Notes: generated by a model not told the origin, from the letters alone. A stretch of DNA of 64,000 nt from Mikania micrantha (GCA_009363875.1 CM018680.1:72668272-72732271); one strand, 5' to 3'; shown: positions 12,059 through 24,470, counted from the first letter of the stretch. Numbers and translations: made by a program.

Positions 12059-12866
12059 CGGGTGAGGCGGTTTTGAAACACCTTAAGTTGATCAGATTTC
12101 TTGCAAAAGAGTTTGTAAACTCTTTCTTTCGAACTTCCAACATCAACAGACGATTGTGAGGCTGCCAAACTCCGATTTGAAGCCGATTAAACCCACGGAT
12201 CGTACCAGGGAACGTATCTGCAACATCTGATCGTTGTTTTGCGACTGAATATCCGTTCGATTGGGTAACGATTCGTTTTATCCTACTAGTTTAATATTTT
12301 GTGAATTAAATCTAGTTTTGATTGTAATACTATGATTATGGGTATTGATTACTGCCTAGTTGATAACTAGGGATTGTTAGAAACGAAGAAATTGTTGTTT
12401 TGACGGTAAAATCTTCGTTTTGAAGCCGGGATAATGTCCGGTTGTTATGAAACCCATATCATGGTATGATAACTAGCAGGATGGGTTGAATATGATTTTA
12501 AATAAATTATGGATTATAATCCATAGATTAAATGATGATTTTGATGAATTGATGTTACCATTATCAATAGTTATGATCTTAAAAATAAAAATTGAATAAT
12601 AAAAAAATAATTAAAGATCGTAACTAATATAATGAACATCAATTATTTGATAAATTGCCTGGGGAGGCATGGAATATGAATAATTGTGATAATTGACTTT
12701 GAGGAAGTCAAATCAGTCAAGTGTGTTAAACTTGATTGTATGTGCTATACGTGTTGAAACTAGTTGTATATATGTATTTTGCAACTAGGTGGTGGTAGTG
12801 GAAGTCAAACCACTAGTCATAGAGCAGGAAAAGAGCCTGCAATTGCTAATCTCTTATCTGATTAAG

Positions 12867-13718
12867 GTAAGTAATCCCACAACTATGACATCACATAATA
12901 AATATTGAAATTGTTGTTGAATAAATGATATAATAAATATGGCATTGGTGATAGGGGAATGTTGAATAATAAAAGTTCAACAACCTATGATAAATCCAAT
13001 ACCTTGGTAAATAATAGTGTGGGAATTCTATGATGGAAGTACTGGTTGGGTGAACATCATAGTAATTTGATTGAATTATATATAACTCCACAATGGTGGA
13101 TAGACAGAGGTGCTGTCAATTGTCTTAGATGGAAGTACCGGTTGGTGAACATCTTAAGACTTGAATTATATATGACTCCACAATGGTGGATAGACAGAGG
13201 TGCTGTCAATTGTCTTAGATGGAAGTACCGGTTGGTGAACATCTTAGACTTAATAAATATGACTCCACAATGGTGGATAGCCAGAGGTGCTGGCAATTGT
13301 CTTAGATGGAAGTACCGGTTGGTGAACATCTTAAGACTTGAATTATATATGACTCCACTATGGTGGATAGACAGAGGTGCTGTCAATTGTCTTAGATGGA
13401 AGTACCGGTTGGTGAACATCTTAAGACTTGAATTATTTATGACTCCACAATGGTGGATAGCCAGAGGTGCTGGCATTTGGCTATGGTGGAAGCACAGGAA
13501 TGTGAACCCCATAGTGTAATATTGATTAAACTATTGTGAGCAATAGTTGATGATTGGTAATGTGATATTTTATATTGTGAGAGTCAATTCAAATAGAAAT
13601 GACTCAGTTGAATGTTGATTGTGAAAAATGTATTTTTACATTTTATTGTTGAGAAACCATTGGAGTTTACTTACTTAGTTCTTATGAACTAATGGGAATT
13701 ATTGTGTGATGTTTGTAG
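12867..13718 (+). other. Candidate leader intron within LTR A
   Basis: A consensus donor AAG|GTAAGT lies at 12867 and a pyrimidine-poor acceptor TTTGTAG|GT at 13717-13718. If transcription starts upstream in the LTR, this 852-bp stretch would be an intron of the 5' leader. The tandem hairpin array lies wholly inside. The second LTR repeats the arrangement (20090-20941). Family B LTRs have an analogous pair of sites. There is no transcript evidence here; it is an inference from splice-site quality and position. Confidence 0.4.
13070..13519. repeat. Five 87-90 bp tandem repeats with covarying hairpins (LTR A)
   Basis: Repeat units have ACTCC starts at 13085, 13175, 13262, 13352 and 13442. Each contains TCCAC/GTGGA (4-base loop) and then GACAG-AGGTG-CTGTC in units 1, 2 and 4, or GCCAG-AGGTG-CTGGC in units 3 and 5: both arms change together. 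A larger stem separates units: CTATGATG/CATCATAG before unit 1, CTTAGATG/CATCTTAAG (one bulge) within most units, CTATGG/CCATAG after unit 5. The array recurs in the second LTR at about 20293-20742. Long frames across it on both strands are by-products of the period being near a multiple of three. Confidence 0.85.
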
Positions 13719-13982
13719 GTCAAAAATGACGTACACGGCTGTAAGGATCGAGGTGGAGCAGGAATCGAACAAACAAACCTTGTTGCAAACTTTTAAATTT
13801 TGGTTTAAACTTACTTATGTAAATAAGTATTGTAAAATGTGTGACACGTTTGCGTTTGTGTTAAACTTTGTTTAATATTATTAAATAAAGAGGGTCAGAC
13901 AAGGTTTTAAAATTGAAAAATTTGCTGGGACCAACTCTGATATTATTATAAAATGTTGAATAGTAACCGGGGGTTACAAAGC

Positions 13983-13994
13983 TGGTATCAGAGC
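13983..13994 (+). other. Primer-binding site, initiator tRNA-Met type (unit 1)
   Basis: TGGTATCAGAGC begins four bases after the LTR end and is complementary to the 3' end of plant initiator tRNA-Met. It primes minus-strand DNA synthesis. Confidence 0.9.
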
Positions 13995-14403
13995 ATTGGT
14001 TTGAGGGATTCAAGTGTTGGAAACACACTTGGACTCAAATCTTATGCTCTTGATATGTGATGAAACGTTCGATTCCAGCCTCGATCATTAAGCCGGAGGT
14101 ATGAGGTCAGTATTTATGTATTGAATTGTATATGTACACATTGTTGTGTGTATGAATTGTGTGAACCGAACTTCTCAATTATGAAATGAAATGATGAAGT
14201 TAAGGGCACGAGTGTGTGATAAACATGTTATTATGCCTGGCCAGTATAATGAAATGTTTATGACATAACCGTTCCTTAATTAAGTCAGATTGTATCATGA
14301 TTTTGAATATTAGGTAAGGTGATTATGTACTATATAAGTACAAGATTGTTAAATATTGTGAATACATGATATTGATTGTTTAATTATATGATTTCAGCCA
14401 CGA

Positions 14404-17400
14404 ATGGCTGACGAACATACCTCTGGTGTAAATAGCAATGAGAAGTTGGAACTCACTGAAATTCAAATAATGGTGAAGGAAGAGGTGGCAAAGGCTTTTG
14501 AAGCTGCTTTGCCCACATATATTGATGAAATTAAGTCTTCCTTAAAAGAGTTCCTTCATCAAGAGTTGTCTGAATTTGAAACTGGAGTGGAGATGAAACA
14601 ATCTTCTAAGACAACTACTTTTAAAGAATTTATGGCTTGTAAGCCAGCTGAGTTTAAAGGGGAGGTAGATCCCTTGATTAGCCAGCGTTGGATATCTGAT
14701 ATTGAAAGTACGTTTGAAACTAGTCATTGTGACCCGTCTGATGAGGTCATGTTTGCTGGAAATCAGTTGAAAGATCGTGCCAAAGATTGGTGGGAATTGT
14801 TGAGGAAGGAAAAAGGCAGAGATGGAATAAAAGGGCTGACGTGGGCCCAGTTTAAGGAACTTTTCTTGAAACGGTTTTGTCCTCAAGCCGCTATTGATCG
14901 TATTACTGAGGAGTTTCTGCATCTACAGCAGAAAGAGGAAAGTATTGATACCATTACTGCCATTTTCTTCGATAAAGCTAAATTTTGTCCGGATCTTCTT
15001 CAGACTGAAAGGATGTGGATAAACCGGTATCATACTATGTTGAACACAAAGTACCGGGAGTTTCTCACGCCTTCTAAGTGTGAGACGCTTAATGAGTTGA
15101 TAAATTGTGCCCGGGAACGAGAATTGGAGTTGAAATGGCAGGAAGATCGGGGAGATAAACGAAAGGCTGAAACAGAAACAGGTTCGTCTAAAAAGGCAAA
15201 GTTTGCTAAATTGTTTAAAAAGCCTGTTTTTAGTAAACCTTGTCCCAATTGTGGGAGGATGCACGCGGGGGAATGTCGTGTTAGGCCTGTTGTCTGTTAT
15301 AAATGTGGGAAGCCAGGACATTTGGCAACCCAGTGCATGAGCTCTCCTAGTCTGTGCTATCATTGTTATAAGCCAGGTCATAGGAGGAGTGAGTGCCCTG
15401 AACTTAAGAGGGCAGCACCGATTAATGATGATAACCGATCGTTTAAATCTCAAGGCTCGGGAAAGAAACCGGAAGCACCCAAACCAAAAGGGAGAGCTTT
15501 CCAGATATCAGCAGAGGAGGCTAAAGTCACATCTGATGTGGTGACAGGTACCTTCTTTGTTAATTCAATACCTGCTTATGTGTTATTTGATTCTGGAGCC
15601 AATCAATCTTTTGTGTCTATAAAATTTGTGCATCATCCATCTTTTGTCTTAGAAAAGTTGCCTGTACCGTTAGAAGTAGAGGTTGCTGATTCTAAGAGTT
15701 TTCGTGTGTTTGATATTTATCGAAACTGTAAGCTTACGATCAATAACGAGGATTATGTTGTTGATTTAATACCCATGGTATTGGGGGAGTTTGATGTTGT
15801 TATTGGAATGGATTGGCTATCTTCTTATAAAGCCAATATACTTTGCAATCGCAAAGTTATACAATTGATAACCCCTAGTGGTTATGAATTATCCATTCAA
15901 GGAGAAAAACGTGGAGGGGTTGTTTTGTGCTCTTTGGTCAAAGCCATGAAGTATATGAATCATGGGGGCCAATCTTTCTTAGCTTATGTTATTGATGCTG
16001 AGAAAACAGTAAAGTGTTTGGAGGATGTCCCGATTGTTAGGGATTTTCCTGATGTCTTTCCGGATGATTTACCGGGAATCCCCTCTGATAGAGATGTTGA
16101 ATTTAGAATCGATCTTATTCCAGGGGCCAAGCCTATAGCAAAAGCTCCTTATCGTTTAGCACCGTCTGAGTTGCAAGAGTTGATGACTCAATTGCAGGAT
16201 CTTCTCGATAAAGGTTTTATTCGTCCAAGCATCTCGCCTTGGGGTGCTCCAGTTCTTTTTGTTAAAAAGAAGGACGGAAGTTTTCGCATGTGTATTGATT
16301 ATCGAGAGCTTAATAAAGTGACGGTGAAAAACAAATATCCTTTGCCTCGGATCGATGATCTTTTTGATCAGTTACAAGGGGCTTCTTGGTTCTCTAAAAT
16401 TGATCTTAGGTCGGGTTATCACCAAATTAAAGTTAGGGAAGAAGATATTCCTAAAACAGCGTTTCGAACCCGATATGGTCATTACGAATTTCTTGTCATG
16501 TCTTTTGGGCTGACTAATGCACCGGCTGCATTTATGGACTTGATGAATCGGGTATGTCGTCCCATGTTGGATCGATCTGTTATCGTTTTTATTGATGATA
16601 TTCTTGTTTATTCCAAAAATGAAGGTGATCACGCTTGCCACTTACGAGAGGTACTTGAAACTCTCCGTAGAGAGAAGTTATATGCCAAATTTTCTAAATG
16701 CGCCTTTTGGTTGCATGAAGTCCAATTTCTTGGACATGTGATAAATGCAGATGGCATTCTTGTTGATCCTTCTAAAATTCAAGCAGTGGCCAATTGGAGT
16801 CTACCCAAAAATCCAACTGATGTCAGAAGTTTTCTTGGCTTAGCTGGTTATTATCGTAGATTCATTCAAGACTTTGCCAAGATTGCTTCATCTCTAACCA
16901 AACTTACAAGAAAGAATGTTAAGTTTGTGTGGGGTGATGACCAAGAGAAAGCATTCCAAGAGTTAAAGTCAAAATTAACTCAGGCACCGGTATTAACGTT
17001 ACCAGATGGCCCTGATGATTTTGTGATATATTCTGATGCTTCTTATCTTGGTCTGGGTTGTGTTCTTATGCAACGAGGCAAAGTGATTGCTTATGCCTCA
17101 AGGCAATTAAAAACCCATGAAATTAATTATCCTATTCATGATTTAGAACTTGCAGCAGTCGTATTTGCCTTAAAAATCTGGAGGCATTATTTGTACGGTG
17201 TAAAGTGTACCATTTACACTGATCATAAGAGCTTGAAATATTTCTTCACTCAGAAGGAATTGAATATGAGGCAAAGACGATGGCTGGAATTACTCAAGGA
17301 CTATGATTGTGAAATCCTTTATCATCCTGGTAAAGCGAATGTGGTGGCGGATGCCTTGAGTAGAAAAGAAGAGTGTGAACCAATCAAAGTGAAAGCTATG

Positions 17401-18851
17401 CAGCTTGTGATTACTTCAGGGCTAATTGAGCAGATCAAGGAAGCCCAGACTGAAGCCTTAAAGGAAGAAAATTGGAAACGTGACAGGATTAAAGGGCAAG
17501 CTCATAATCTTGATGAAGACAGTCGTGGGTTAAAACTAGGTGGGGTCGAGTGTGGATACCTCCCACTTGTCCACTTAAATCTGCATTGTTGGAAGAAGCG
17601 CACAAATCGAAGTACTCAATTCATCCTGGGGCTACTAAAATGTATCGTGACCTTCGGGTAAACTATTGGTGGCCAGGTATGAAACGAGATATTGTTAAAC
17701 ATGTAGCGAAATGTTTGACTTGTATGCAGGTAAAAGCAGAGCACCAGAAACCTTATGGTAAGTTACAACCATTAGAAATTCCAATGTGGAAATGGGAACA
17801 TATCACAATGGACTTAATTACTAAACTTCCTAAAACAAGGAAGGGATGTGATACGATTTGGGTCATTGTGGATAGGATGACTAAGAGTGCTCATTTCTTG
17901 CCCATTCGTGAGACCTATTCTTCTGATAAAATGGCAGAGATATATGTACGAGAAATTGTGTCTCGTCATGGTGTGCCTGTAACCATTATCTCTGATCGGG
18001 ATATTCGATTTACTTCTCGATTTTGGAGAAATTTTCAGGAAGAATTAGGAACAAAACTGTTGATAAGCACGGCGTATCATCCTCAGACTGATGGACAAAG
18101 TGAAAGAACCATTCAGACCTTGGAGGATATGTTACGAGCGTGCATTATTGATTTTGGAGGTAGTTGGGATGATTACCTACCTTTGGCAGAGTTCTCGTAT
18201 AATAATAGTTATCATTCCAGTATTGGAATGCCTCCTTATGAGATGCTTTATGGGAGGAAATGTCGAACTCCCGTCTGTTGGGGAGAAGTTGGGCAACGTG
18301 AACTTGCGCATAAAAATGTTGTTAAAGCTACCAATGAACGGATAGATCAGATCCGTGCCCATTTGAAGGCGGCTCAAGACCGTCAGAAATCATACGCTGA
18401 TAAGCGTAGAAGGCCCATTGAATTCCAGGTAGGAGATTTTGTATTGTTAAAAGTCTCACCGTGGAAAGGTGTTATACGTTTTCGTAAGCGAGGAAAGTTA
18501 AGTCCACGTTTTATTGGACCATTTAAAATCATAGCTCGTATTGGTGAAGTTGCTTATCGCCTAGAGCTACCAGAGGAGTTAAGTGGAATTCATAATACGT
18601 TCCACGTTTCTTACTTACGAAAATGTTTAGCAGATGAATCTGCGTACGTACCACTGGAAGACATTGAAATTGATGAGAGGTTAAATTATGTGGAAAGGCC
18701 AGTGGCAATACTTGACCGAAAGGTCAAGCAACTTAGAAATAAATCACTGAGTCAGGTGAAGGTTCAGTGGAAAAATAGAACCGGTTCTGAAGTTACGTGG
18801 GAGTCAGAAAATGAAATGAGAAAGTATTATCCTTTCCTTTTTGATGTTTAA
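14404..18851 (+). CDS. Gag-Pol polyprotein of family A (unit 1), one frame break
   Basis: Starts at the ATG that follows the leader. In order: capsid-like Gag region (about residues 75-220, with WW-rich helices), three zinc-knuckle-like CCHC motifs (from residues 280, 298 and 318), aspartic protease with DSGA (about 396), reverse transcriptase with the FIDD active site (about 729), RNase H with SDAS (about 876) and TDHKS. The first frame runs to 17661, but homology shifts frame at a run of four A (17532-17535), where unit 2 has five. From 17550 the other frame gives the integrase: HHCC-type zinc finger (HPG...CLTC), the D,D,E core ending with the HPQTDGQSERT region, and a chromodomain-like end to the stop at 18851. 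Without the break it would be a complete Gag-Pol of about 1480 residues. The break may be real or an indel error. Confidence 0.93.
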
Positions 18852-18876
18852 TCGGTTTCGGGGACGAAACCTTTGT

Positions 18877-18889
18877 AAGGAGGGGAGAT
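18877..18889 (+). other. Polypurine tract of unit 1
   Basis: AAGGAGGGGAGAT lies directly before the LTR at 18891. It primes plus-strand synthesis. The same tract precedes the third LTR (about 37866-37878). Confidence 0.85.
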
Positions 18890-18890
18890 T

Positions 18891-21202
18891 TGTAACAACC
18901 GGTTTCTTATAATGAAATGTATTTGAAATAATCGTTAATTGAACGATTGAGATTGTTGTGATTTGAAAATGTGTGAGAATTACGTCATCAATGGCAAGGG
19001 CACATGTGATCGTTTTAGAAATCCACGTTAATTTGATGATTGTAATTATTACAAGTTGATAGTATATGAGAAATGATGAACGTGGGCGAAAACCGTGCGC
19101 GAAACGGAGTTACGGATTGTCCGGAATCGCGAAACGAAGAAAATGATAAAGAAGACTCTTCGCGGTACGCGAAGATGTTTCTGAGGTTTCTTCGCGGTAC
19201 GCGACGAACCCAAAATATCTTAAAACTCCGGATTTCTTCGCGGTACGCGAAGAGCTTGTGAGGCCCTCTTCGCGGTACGCGACGGGTGAGGCGGTTTTGA
19301 AACACCTTAAGTTGATCAGATTTCTTGCAAAAGAGTTTGTAAACTCTTTCTTTCGAACTTCCAACATCAACAGACGATTGTGAGGCTGCCAAACTCCGAT
19401 TTGAAGCCGATTAAACCCACGGATCGTACCAGGGAACGTATCTGCAACATCTGATCGTTGTTTTGCGACTGAATATCCGTTCGATTGGGTAACGATTCGT
19501 TTTATCCTACTAGTTTAATATTTTGTGAATTAAATCTAGTTTTGATTGTAATACTATGATTATGGGTATTGATTACTGCCTAGTTGATAACTAGGGATTG
19601 TTAGAAACGAAGAAATTGTTGTTTTGACGGTAAAATCTTCGTTTTGAAGCCGGGATAATGTCCGGTTGTTATGAAACCCATATCATGGTATGATAACTAG
19701 CAGGATGGGTTGAATATGATTTTAAATAAATTATGGATTATAATCCATAGATTAAATGATGATTTTGATGAATTGATGTTACCATTATCAATAGTTATGA
19801 TCTTAAAAATAAAAATTGAATAATAAAAAATAATTAAAGATCGTAACTAATATAATGAACATCAATTATTTGATAAATTGCCTGGGGAGGCATGGAATAT
19901 GAATAATTGTGATAATTGACTTTGAGGAAGTCAAATCAGTCAAGTGTGTTAAACTTGATTGTATGTGCTATACGTGTTGAAACTAGTTGTATATATGTAT
20001 TTTGCAACTAGGTGGTGGTAGTGGAAGTCAAACCACTAGTCATAGAGCAGGAAAAGAGCCTGCAATTGCTAATCTCTTATCTGATTAAGGTAAGTAATCC
20101 CACAACTATGACATCACATAATAAATATTGAAATTGTTGTTGAATAAATGATATAATAAATATGGCATTGGTGATAGGGGAATGTTGAATAATAAAAGTT
20201 CAACAACCTATGATAAATCCAATACCTTGGTAAATAATAGTGTGGGAATTCTATGATGGAAGTACTGGTTGGGTGAACATCATAGTAATTTGATTGAATT
20301 ATATATAACTCCACAATGGTGGATAGACAGAGGTGCTGTCAATTGTCTTAGATGGAAGTACCGGTTGGTGAACATCTTAAGACTTGAATTATATATGACT
20401 CCACAATGGTGGATAGACAGAGGTGCTGTCAATTGTCTTAGATGGAAGTACCGGTTGGTGAACATCTTAGACTTAATAAATATGACTCCACAATGGTGGA
20501 TAGCCAGAGGTGCTGGCAATTGTCTTAGATGGAAGTACCGGTTGGTGAACATCTTAAGACTTGAATTATATATGACTCCACTATGGTGGATAGACAGAGG
20601 TGCTGTCAATTGTCTTAGATGGAAGTACCGGTTGGTGAACATCTTAAGACTTGAATTATTTATGACTCCACAATGGTGGATAGCCAGAGGTGCTGGCATT
20701 TGGCTATGGTGGAAGCACAGGAATGTGAACCCCATAGTGTAATATTGATTAAACTATTGTGAGCAATAGTTGATGATTGGTAATGTGATATTTTATATTG
20801 TGAGAGTCAATTCAAATAGAAATGACTCAGTTGAATGTTGATTGTGAAAAATGTATTTTTACATTTTATTGTTGAGAAACCATTGGAGTTTACTTACTTA
20901 GTTCTTATGAACTAATGGGAATTATTGTGTGATGTTTGTAGGTCAAAAATGACGTACACGGCTGTAAGGATCGAGGTGGAGCAGGAATCGAACAAACAAA
21001 CCTTGTTGCAAACTTTTAAAATTTTGGTTTAAACTTACTTATGTAAATAAGTATTGTAAAATGTGTGACACGTTTGCGTTTGTGTTAAACTTTGTTTAAT
21101 ATTATTAAATAAAGAGGGTCAGACAAGGTTTTAAAATTGAAAAATTTGCTGGGACCAACTCTGATATTATTATAAAATGTTGAATAGTAACCGGGGGTTA
21201 CA
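18891..21202 (+). repeat. Shared middle LTR of family A, 2312 bp
   Basis: Same start, end, length and internal features as the first LTR: palindromes at about 19158-19284, candidate intron 20090-20941, tandem hairpin array about 20293-20742. The polypurine tract of unit 1 ends just before it and the primer-binding site of unit 2 follows at 21207, so one LTR serves two internal regions. Confidence 0.93.
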
Positions 21203-21206
21203 AAGC

Positions 21207-21218
21207 TGGTATCAGAGC
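21207..21218 (+). other. Primer-binding site, initiator tRNA-Met type (unit 2)
   Basis: TGGTATCAGAGC four bases after the middle LTR, as in unit 1. Confidence 0.88.
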
Positions 21219-21627
21219 ATTGGTTTGAGGGATTCAAGTGTTGGAAACACACTTGGACTCAAATCTTATGCTCTTGATATGTGATGAAACGTTCGATTCC
21301 AGCCTCGATCATTAAGCCGGAGGTATGAGGTCAGTATTTATGTATTGAATTGTATATGTACACATTGTTGTGTGTATGAATTGTGTGAACCGAACTTCTC
21401 AATTATGAAATGAAATGATGAAGTTAAGGGCACGAGTGTGTGATAAACATGTTATTATGCCTGGCCAGTATAATGAAATGTTTATGACATAACCGTTCCT
21501 TAATTAAGTCAGATTGTATCATGATTTTGAATATTAGGTAAGGTGATTATGTACTATATAAGTACAAGATTGTTAAATATTGTGAATACATGATATTGAT
21601 TGTTTAATTATATGATTTCAGCCACGA

Positions 21628-22487
21628 ATGGCTGACGAACATACCTCTGGTGTAAATAGCAATGAGAAGTTGGAACTCACTGAAATTCAAATAATGGTGA
21701 AGGAAGAGGTGGCAAAGGCTTTTGAAGCTGCTTTGCCCACATATATTGATGAAATTAAGTCTTCCTTAAAAGAGTTCCTTCATCAAGAGTTGTCTGAATT
21801 TGAAACTGGAGTGGAGATGAAACAATCTTCTAAGACAACTACTTTTAAAGAATTTATGGCTTGTAAGCCAGCTGAGTTTAAAGGGGAGGTAGATCCCTTG
21901 ATTAGCCAGCGTTGGATATCTGATATTGAAAGTACGTTTGAAACTAGTCATTGTGACCCGTCTGATGAGGTCATGTTTGCTGGAAATCAGTTGAAAGATC
22001 GTGCCAAAGATTGGTGGGAATTGTTGAGGAAGGAAAAAGGCAGAGATGGAATAAAAGGGCTGACGTGGGCCCAGTTTAAGGAACTTTTCTTGAAACGGTT
22101 TTGTCCTCAAGCCGCTATTGATCGTATTACTGAGGAGTTTCTGCATCTACAGCAGAAAGAGGAAAGTATTGATACCATTACTGCCATTTTCTTCGATAAA
22201 GCTAAATTTTGTCCGGATCTTCTTCAGACTGAAAGGATGTGGATAAACCGGTATCATACTATGTTGAACACAAAGTACCGGGAGTTTCTCACGCCTTCTA
22301 AGTGTGAGACGCTTAATGAGTTGATAAATTGTGCCCGGGAACGAGAATTGGAGTTGAAACGGCAGGAAGATCGGGGAGATAAACGAAAGGCTGAAACAGA
22401 AACAGGTTCGTCTAAAAAGGCAAAGTTTGCTAAATTGTTTAAAAAGCCTGTTTTTAGTAAACCTTGTCCCAATTGTGGGAGGATGCA
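21628..22487 (+). pseudogene. Family A Gag, N-terminal part of unit 2, split by retroelement B
   Basis: Identical in layout to the Gag of unit 1, with one substitution noticed (W to R near residue 244). It runs from the ATG to the first zinc knuckle, where element B begins at 22488; the frame then continues into B's LTR and stops at 22684. The interrupted coding sequence resumes at 34255. The five bases ATGCA before the break are repeated after B. Confidence 0.92.
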
Positions 22488-23639
22488 TGTGACAACTAGT
22501 ACCGAACCGTCCGGCAAGTCCGTACGGTGTGTGTACTTTCACCTTATACTGTGTGTAAATACAGTACAGGAACAGTCGTACGATAACATAACTCTGAAAA
22601 CAAACCACCGTTGTATGTGTTTAAGTGAAAACTTAAATACAGTAAATACAACAACTCAAGAGAAACTACAGTGTACAAACGAATAACGAAAACAAATCGG
22701 TTGCGATCTGATGTCCATAGATGACAGGAATCAGATGACCGACAAATCAGTGTGAAAGCAGCACGATAACAGGATGTCTAGTTGAGTCCGACAGTGAGGA
22801 AACACAATTCAAATTATATTTCAGTGTCGTTTTGGAATAATAAACTGACAGCGTGTTTGCGTGGGTGACGATTCACACAAACATATCTGTGAGTTTAACG
22901 TTCTGAACGATAACTGGTAATTAGAAAAACAAATCAGAAAGCGAAACATACGATCGTGTTCGTACAGTTAGCGCTCTGTACGAAAACGCGCGTAAGTTAC
23001 GCGATCTGACGAAACGAAAACGAAAAACGACACGAACGATAATAAATTTAATAAAAAATAAAATAATTAACATTTTACAATTTTGAAACTCATCAAATAA
23101 TTAAAAATATCTTTCTTTTATTTATTACAAATTAACTACGCGTAAAATCCGGATACGCGACGAAGTTACGAACCGAGCCACAAAAACGAACCCGAACACC
23201 ACGCGGGATATAAAAACTCTAAAATGAGAGTTTCCTTTCATTTCTTCTTCACCTACACCTCCTCTCTCTCTCTTTTCCGGCCAAGCACCTCCATCACCAT
23301 TTCTCACCTTAAATCCTTCATATCTCACTCGTTTGTGGGTCAAATCGCGCGTTCTTGGTGTCCACGCGTAGCTCTCGACCTCCTCTACATGAAAGTACAA
23401 CAGATCGGAGGAGATAGCCACTGAAAAACGAGGTATGACTCATAGAAGTTCACGGGAATTAGGGTTTTCTAACCCCCATAACCGACTTAGCCATCCAACC
23501 GGTCTAGACTTGTGGTGAGATGATCTGTAAGGTCGAACATTATCCTTGACACCTCAACAATCCAGCAGCAGCCATGGGAACAGTAAAATCGCAGGTGGTG
23601 ATGAAGGGAAGAGGCTGCGGGTTCGTGGGATGACTAGCA

Positions 23640-23960
23640 GCGGCCGAACCCTAATTCTCGGCGAACCCTCCTGCTTACTCACAAACCTTCGGACCTATGC
23701 CTCCCGAACCATGTGCGAGTCATGGCTGCCCAGCCGAACCAGCCTGACAACGAACCCACCCAGTGCCACGAACCCAGCCATCAGCAGCGAACCCTCCTGA
23801 AGCCACGAACCAGTGAGTTGGTTCAGCCATGGCCGAACCCTACACTCCAGCGAACCCTCTTCCAGTCAGACGAACCTACTGCTCGAACCTGGACACACCG
23901 AACCCTCTTTCAAGCGAACTTAGCAGGACTAAACCATGATGGTGCTGAACGAACCCTAGG
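23640..23960 (+). repeat. CGAACC word array in LTR B
   Basis: I count about 14 CGAACC words in about 320 bp, often as GCGAACCCTC or CCGAACCCT, at irregular spacing. It recurs in the 3' LTR at about 30690-31010. It may be a transcription factor or host-repressor binding array in the U3 promoter; the function is unknown. Confidence 0.6.
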
Positions 23961-24039
23961 GTTCCCTGGAACCTTCACGGCTGATTAAAGAGATGGACCA
24001 AGTTGCTAATAGCTATTAACTGTTTTGAGTGATCTTATA

Positions 24040-24470
24040 GTTTCGATTGGGCCAGCCTAGAAAACCAGCCCATCAATGAGAAACAGGCCCAGCAGTAAAC
24101 CATTCGGCCTAGCAGCCATTACTCAGCCCATAGCAACCGGCCCATGAGGCCCAGCAGGCCCAATATCAACTAAACTGTCCAACAGCCCCTTTAAATTTCG
24201 ACCTTGATCCATTGTTCGATCCAACACACTTGTTTAACCCAAGTTCATGGCCCAACCTAATTGCTCCGGCCCAATATAGGGCCCATGATCATCTAGCCGG
24301 CCCAAAAACAATGTATTAAGTCTATGATATCTCATGTTGGCCCAATAGGCCCATGGATACTTATAATTCGGCTCACCCGATTAGATTTGGGCCATGAGAT
24401 TATCTTGACCCAATAACAACTCATTCGGCCCAAGTAATTAGTATTTGGCCCACTCGACTTAAAATGGAAA
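24040..24470 (+). promoter_or_regulatory. GGCCCA (site II-like) cluster in LTR B, probable U3 promoter
   Basis: About fifteen GGCCCA/TGGGCC words crowd this stretch. TGGGCC/T 'site II' motifs are known targets of TCP transcription factors in plant promoters for growth-related genes. A TATAAG near 24820 and a splice-donor-like site at 24930 follow in the order expected for promoter, start and leader. The copy in the 3' LTR is at about 31090-31510. The assignment is inference from motif and order. Confidence 0.5.

Larger units (their letters stand above)
11667..13978 (+). repeat. 5' LTR of family A (copy 1), 2312 bp
   Basis: Begins TGTAACAACC and ends GGGGGTTACA, so it has inverted TGTAAC/GTTACA tips. 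The copy at 18891-21202 is also 2312 bp; in the parts I aligned by eye they differ by one missing A near 19830 and one extra A near 21020. Such similarity implies a very recent origin. Inside are a CG-rich palindrome array (11934-12058), a chain of hairpins (12355-13700), a candidate intron (12867-13718) and a 90-bp tandem array (13070-13519). Confidence 0.93.

Noticed and set aside
13046..13519. Open frames of about 150 codons on both strands with repeating protein motifs (also at 20269-20742)
   Set aside because: They coincide with the 90-bp tandem array of LTR A; a period divisible by three gives repeated peptides on both strands. No known protein.
23125..23988. Short frames repeated at 30217-31037
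   Set aside because: Present only because they lie in the two LTR B copies; low-complexity CGAACC translation and no family match.
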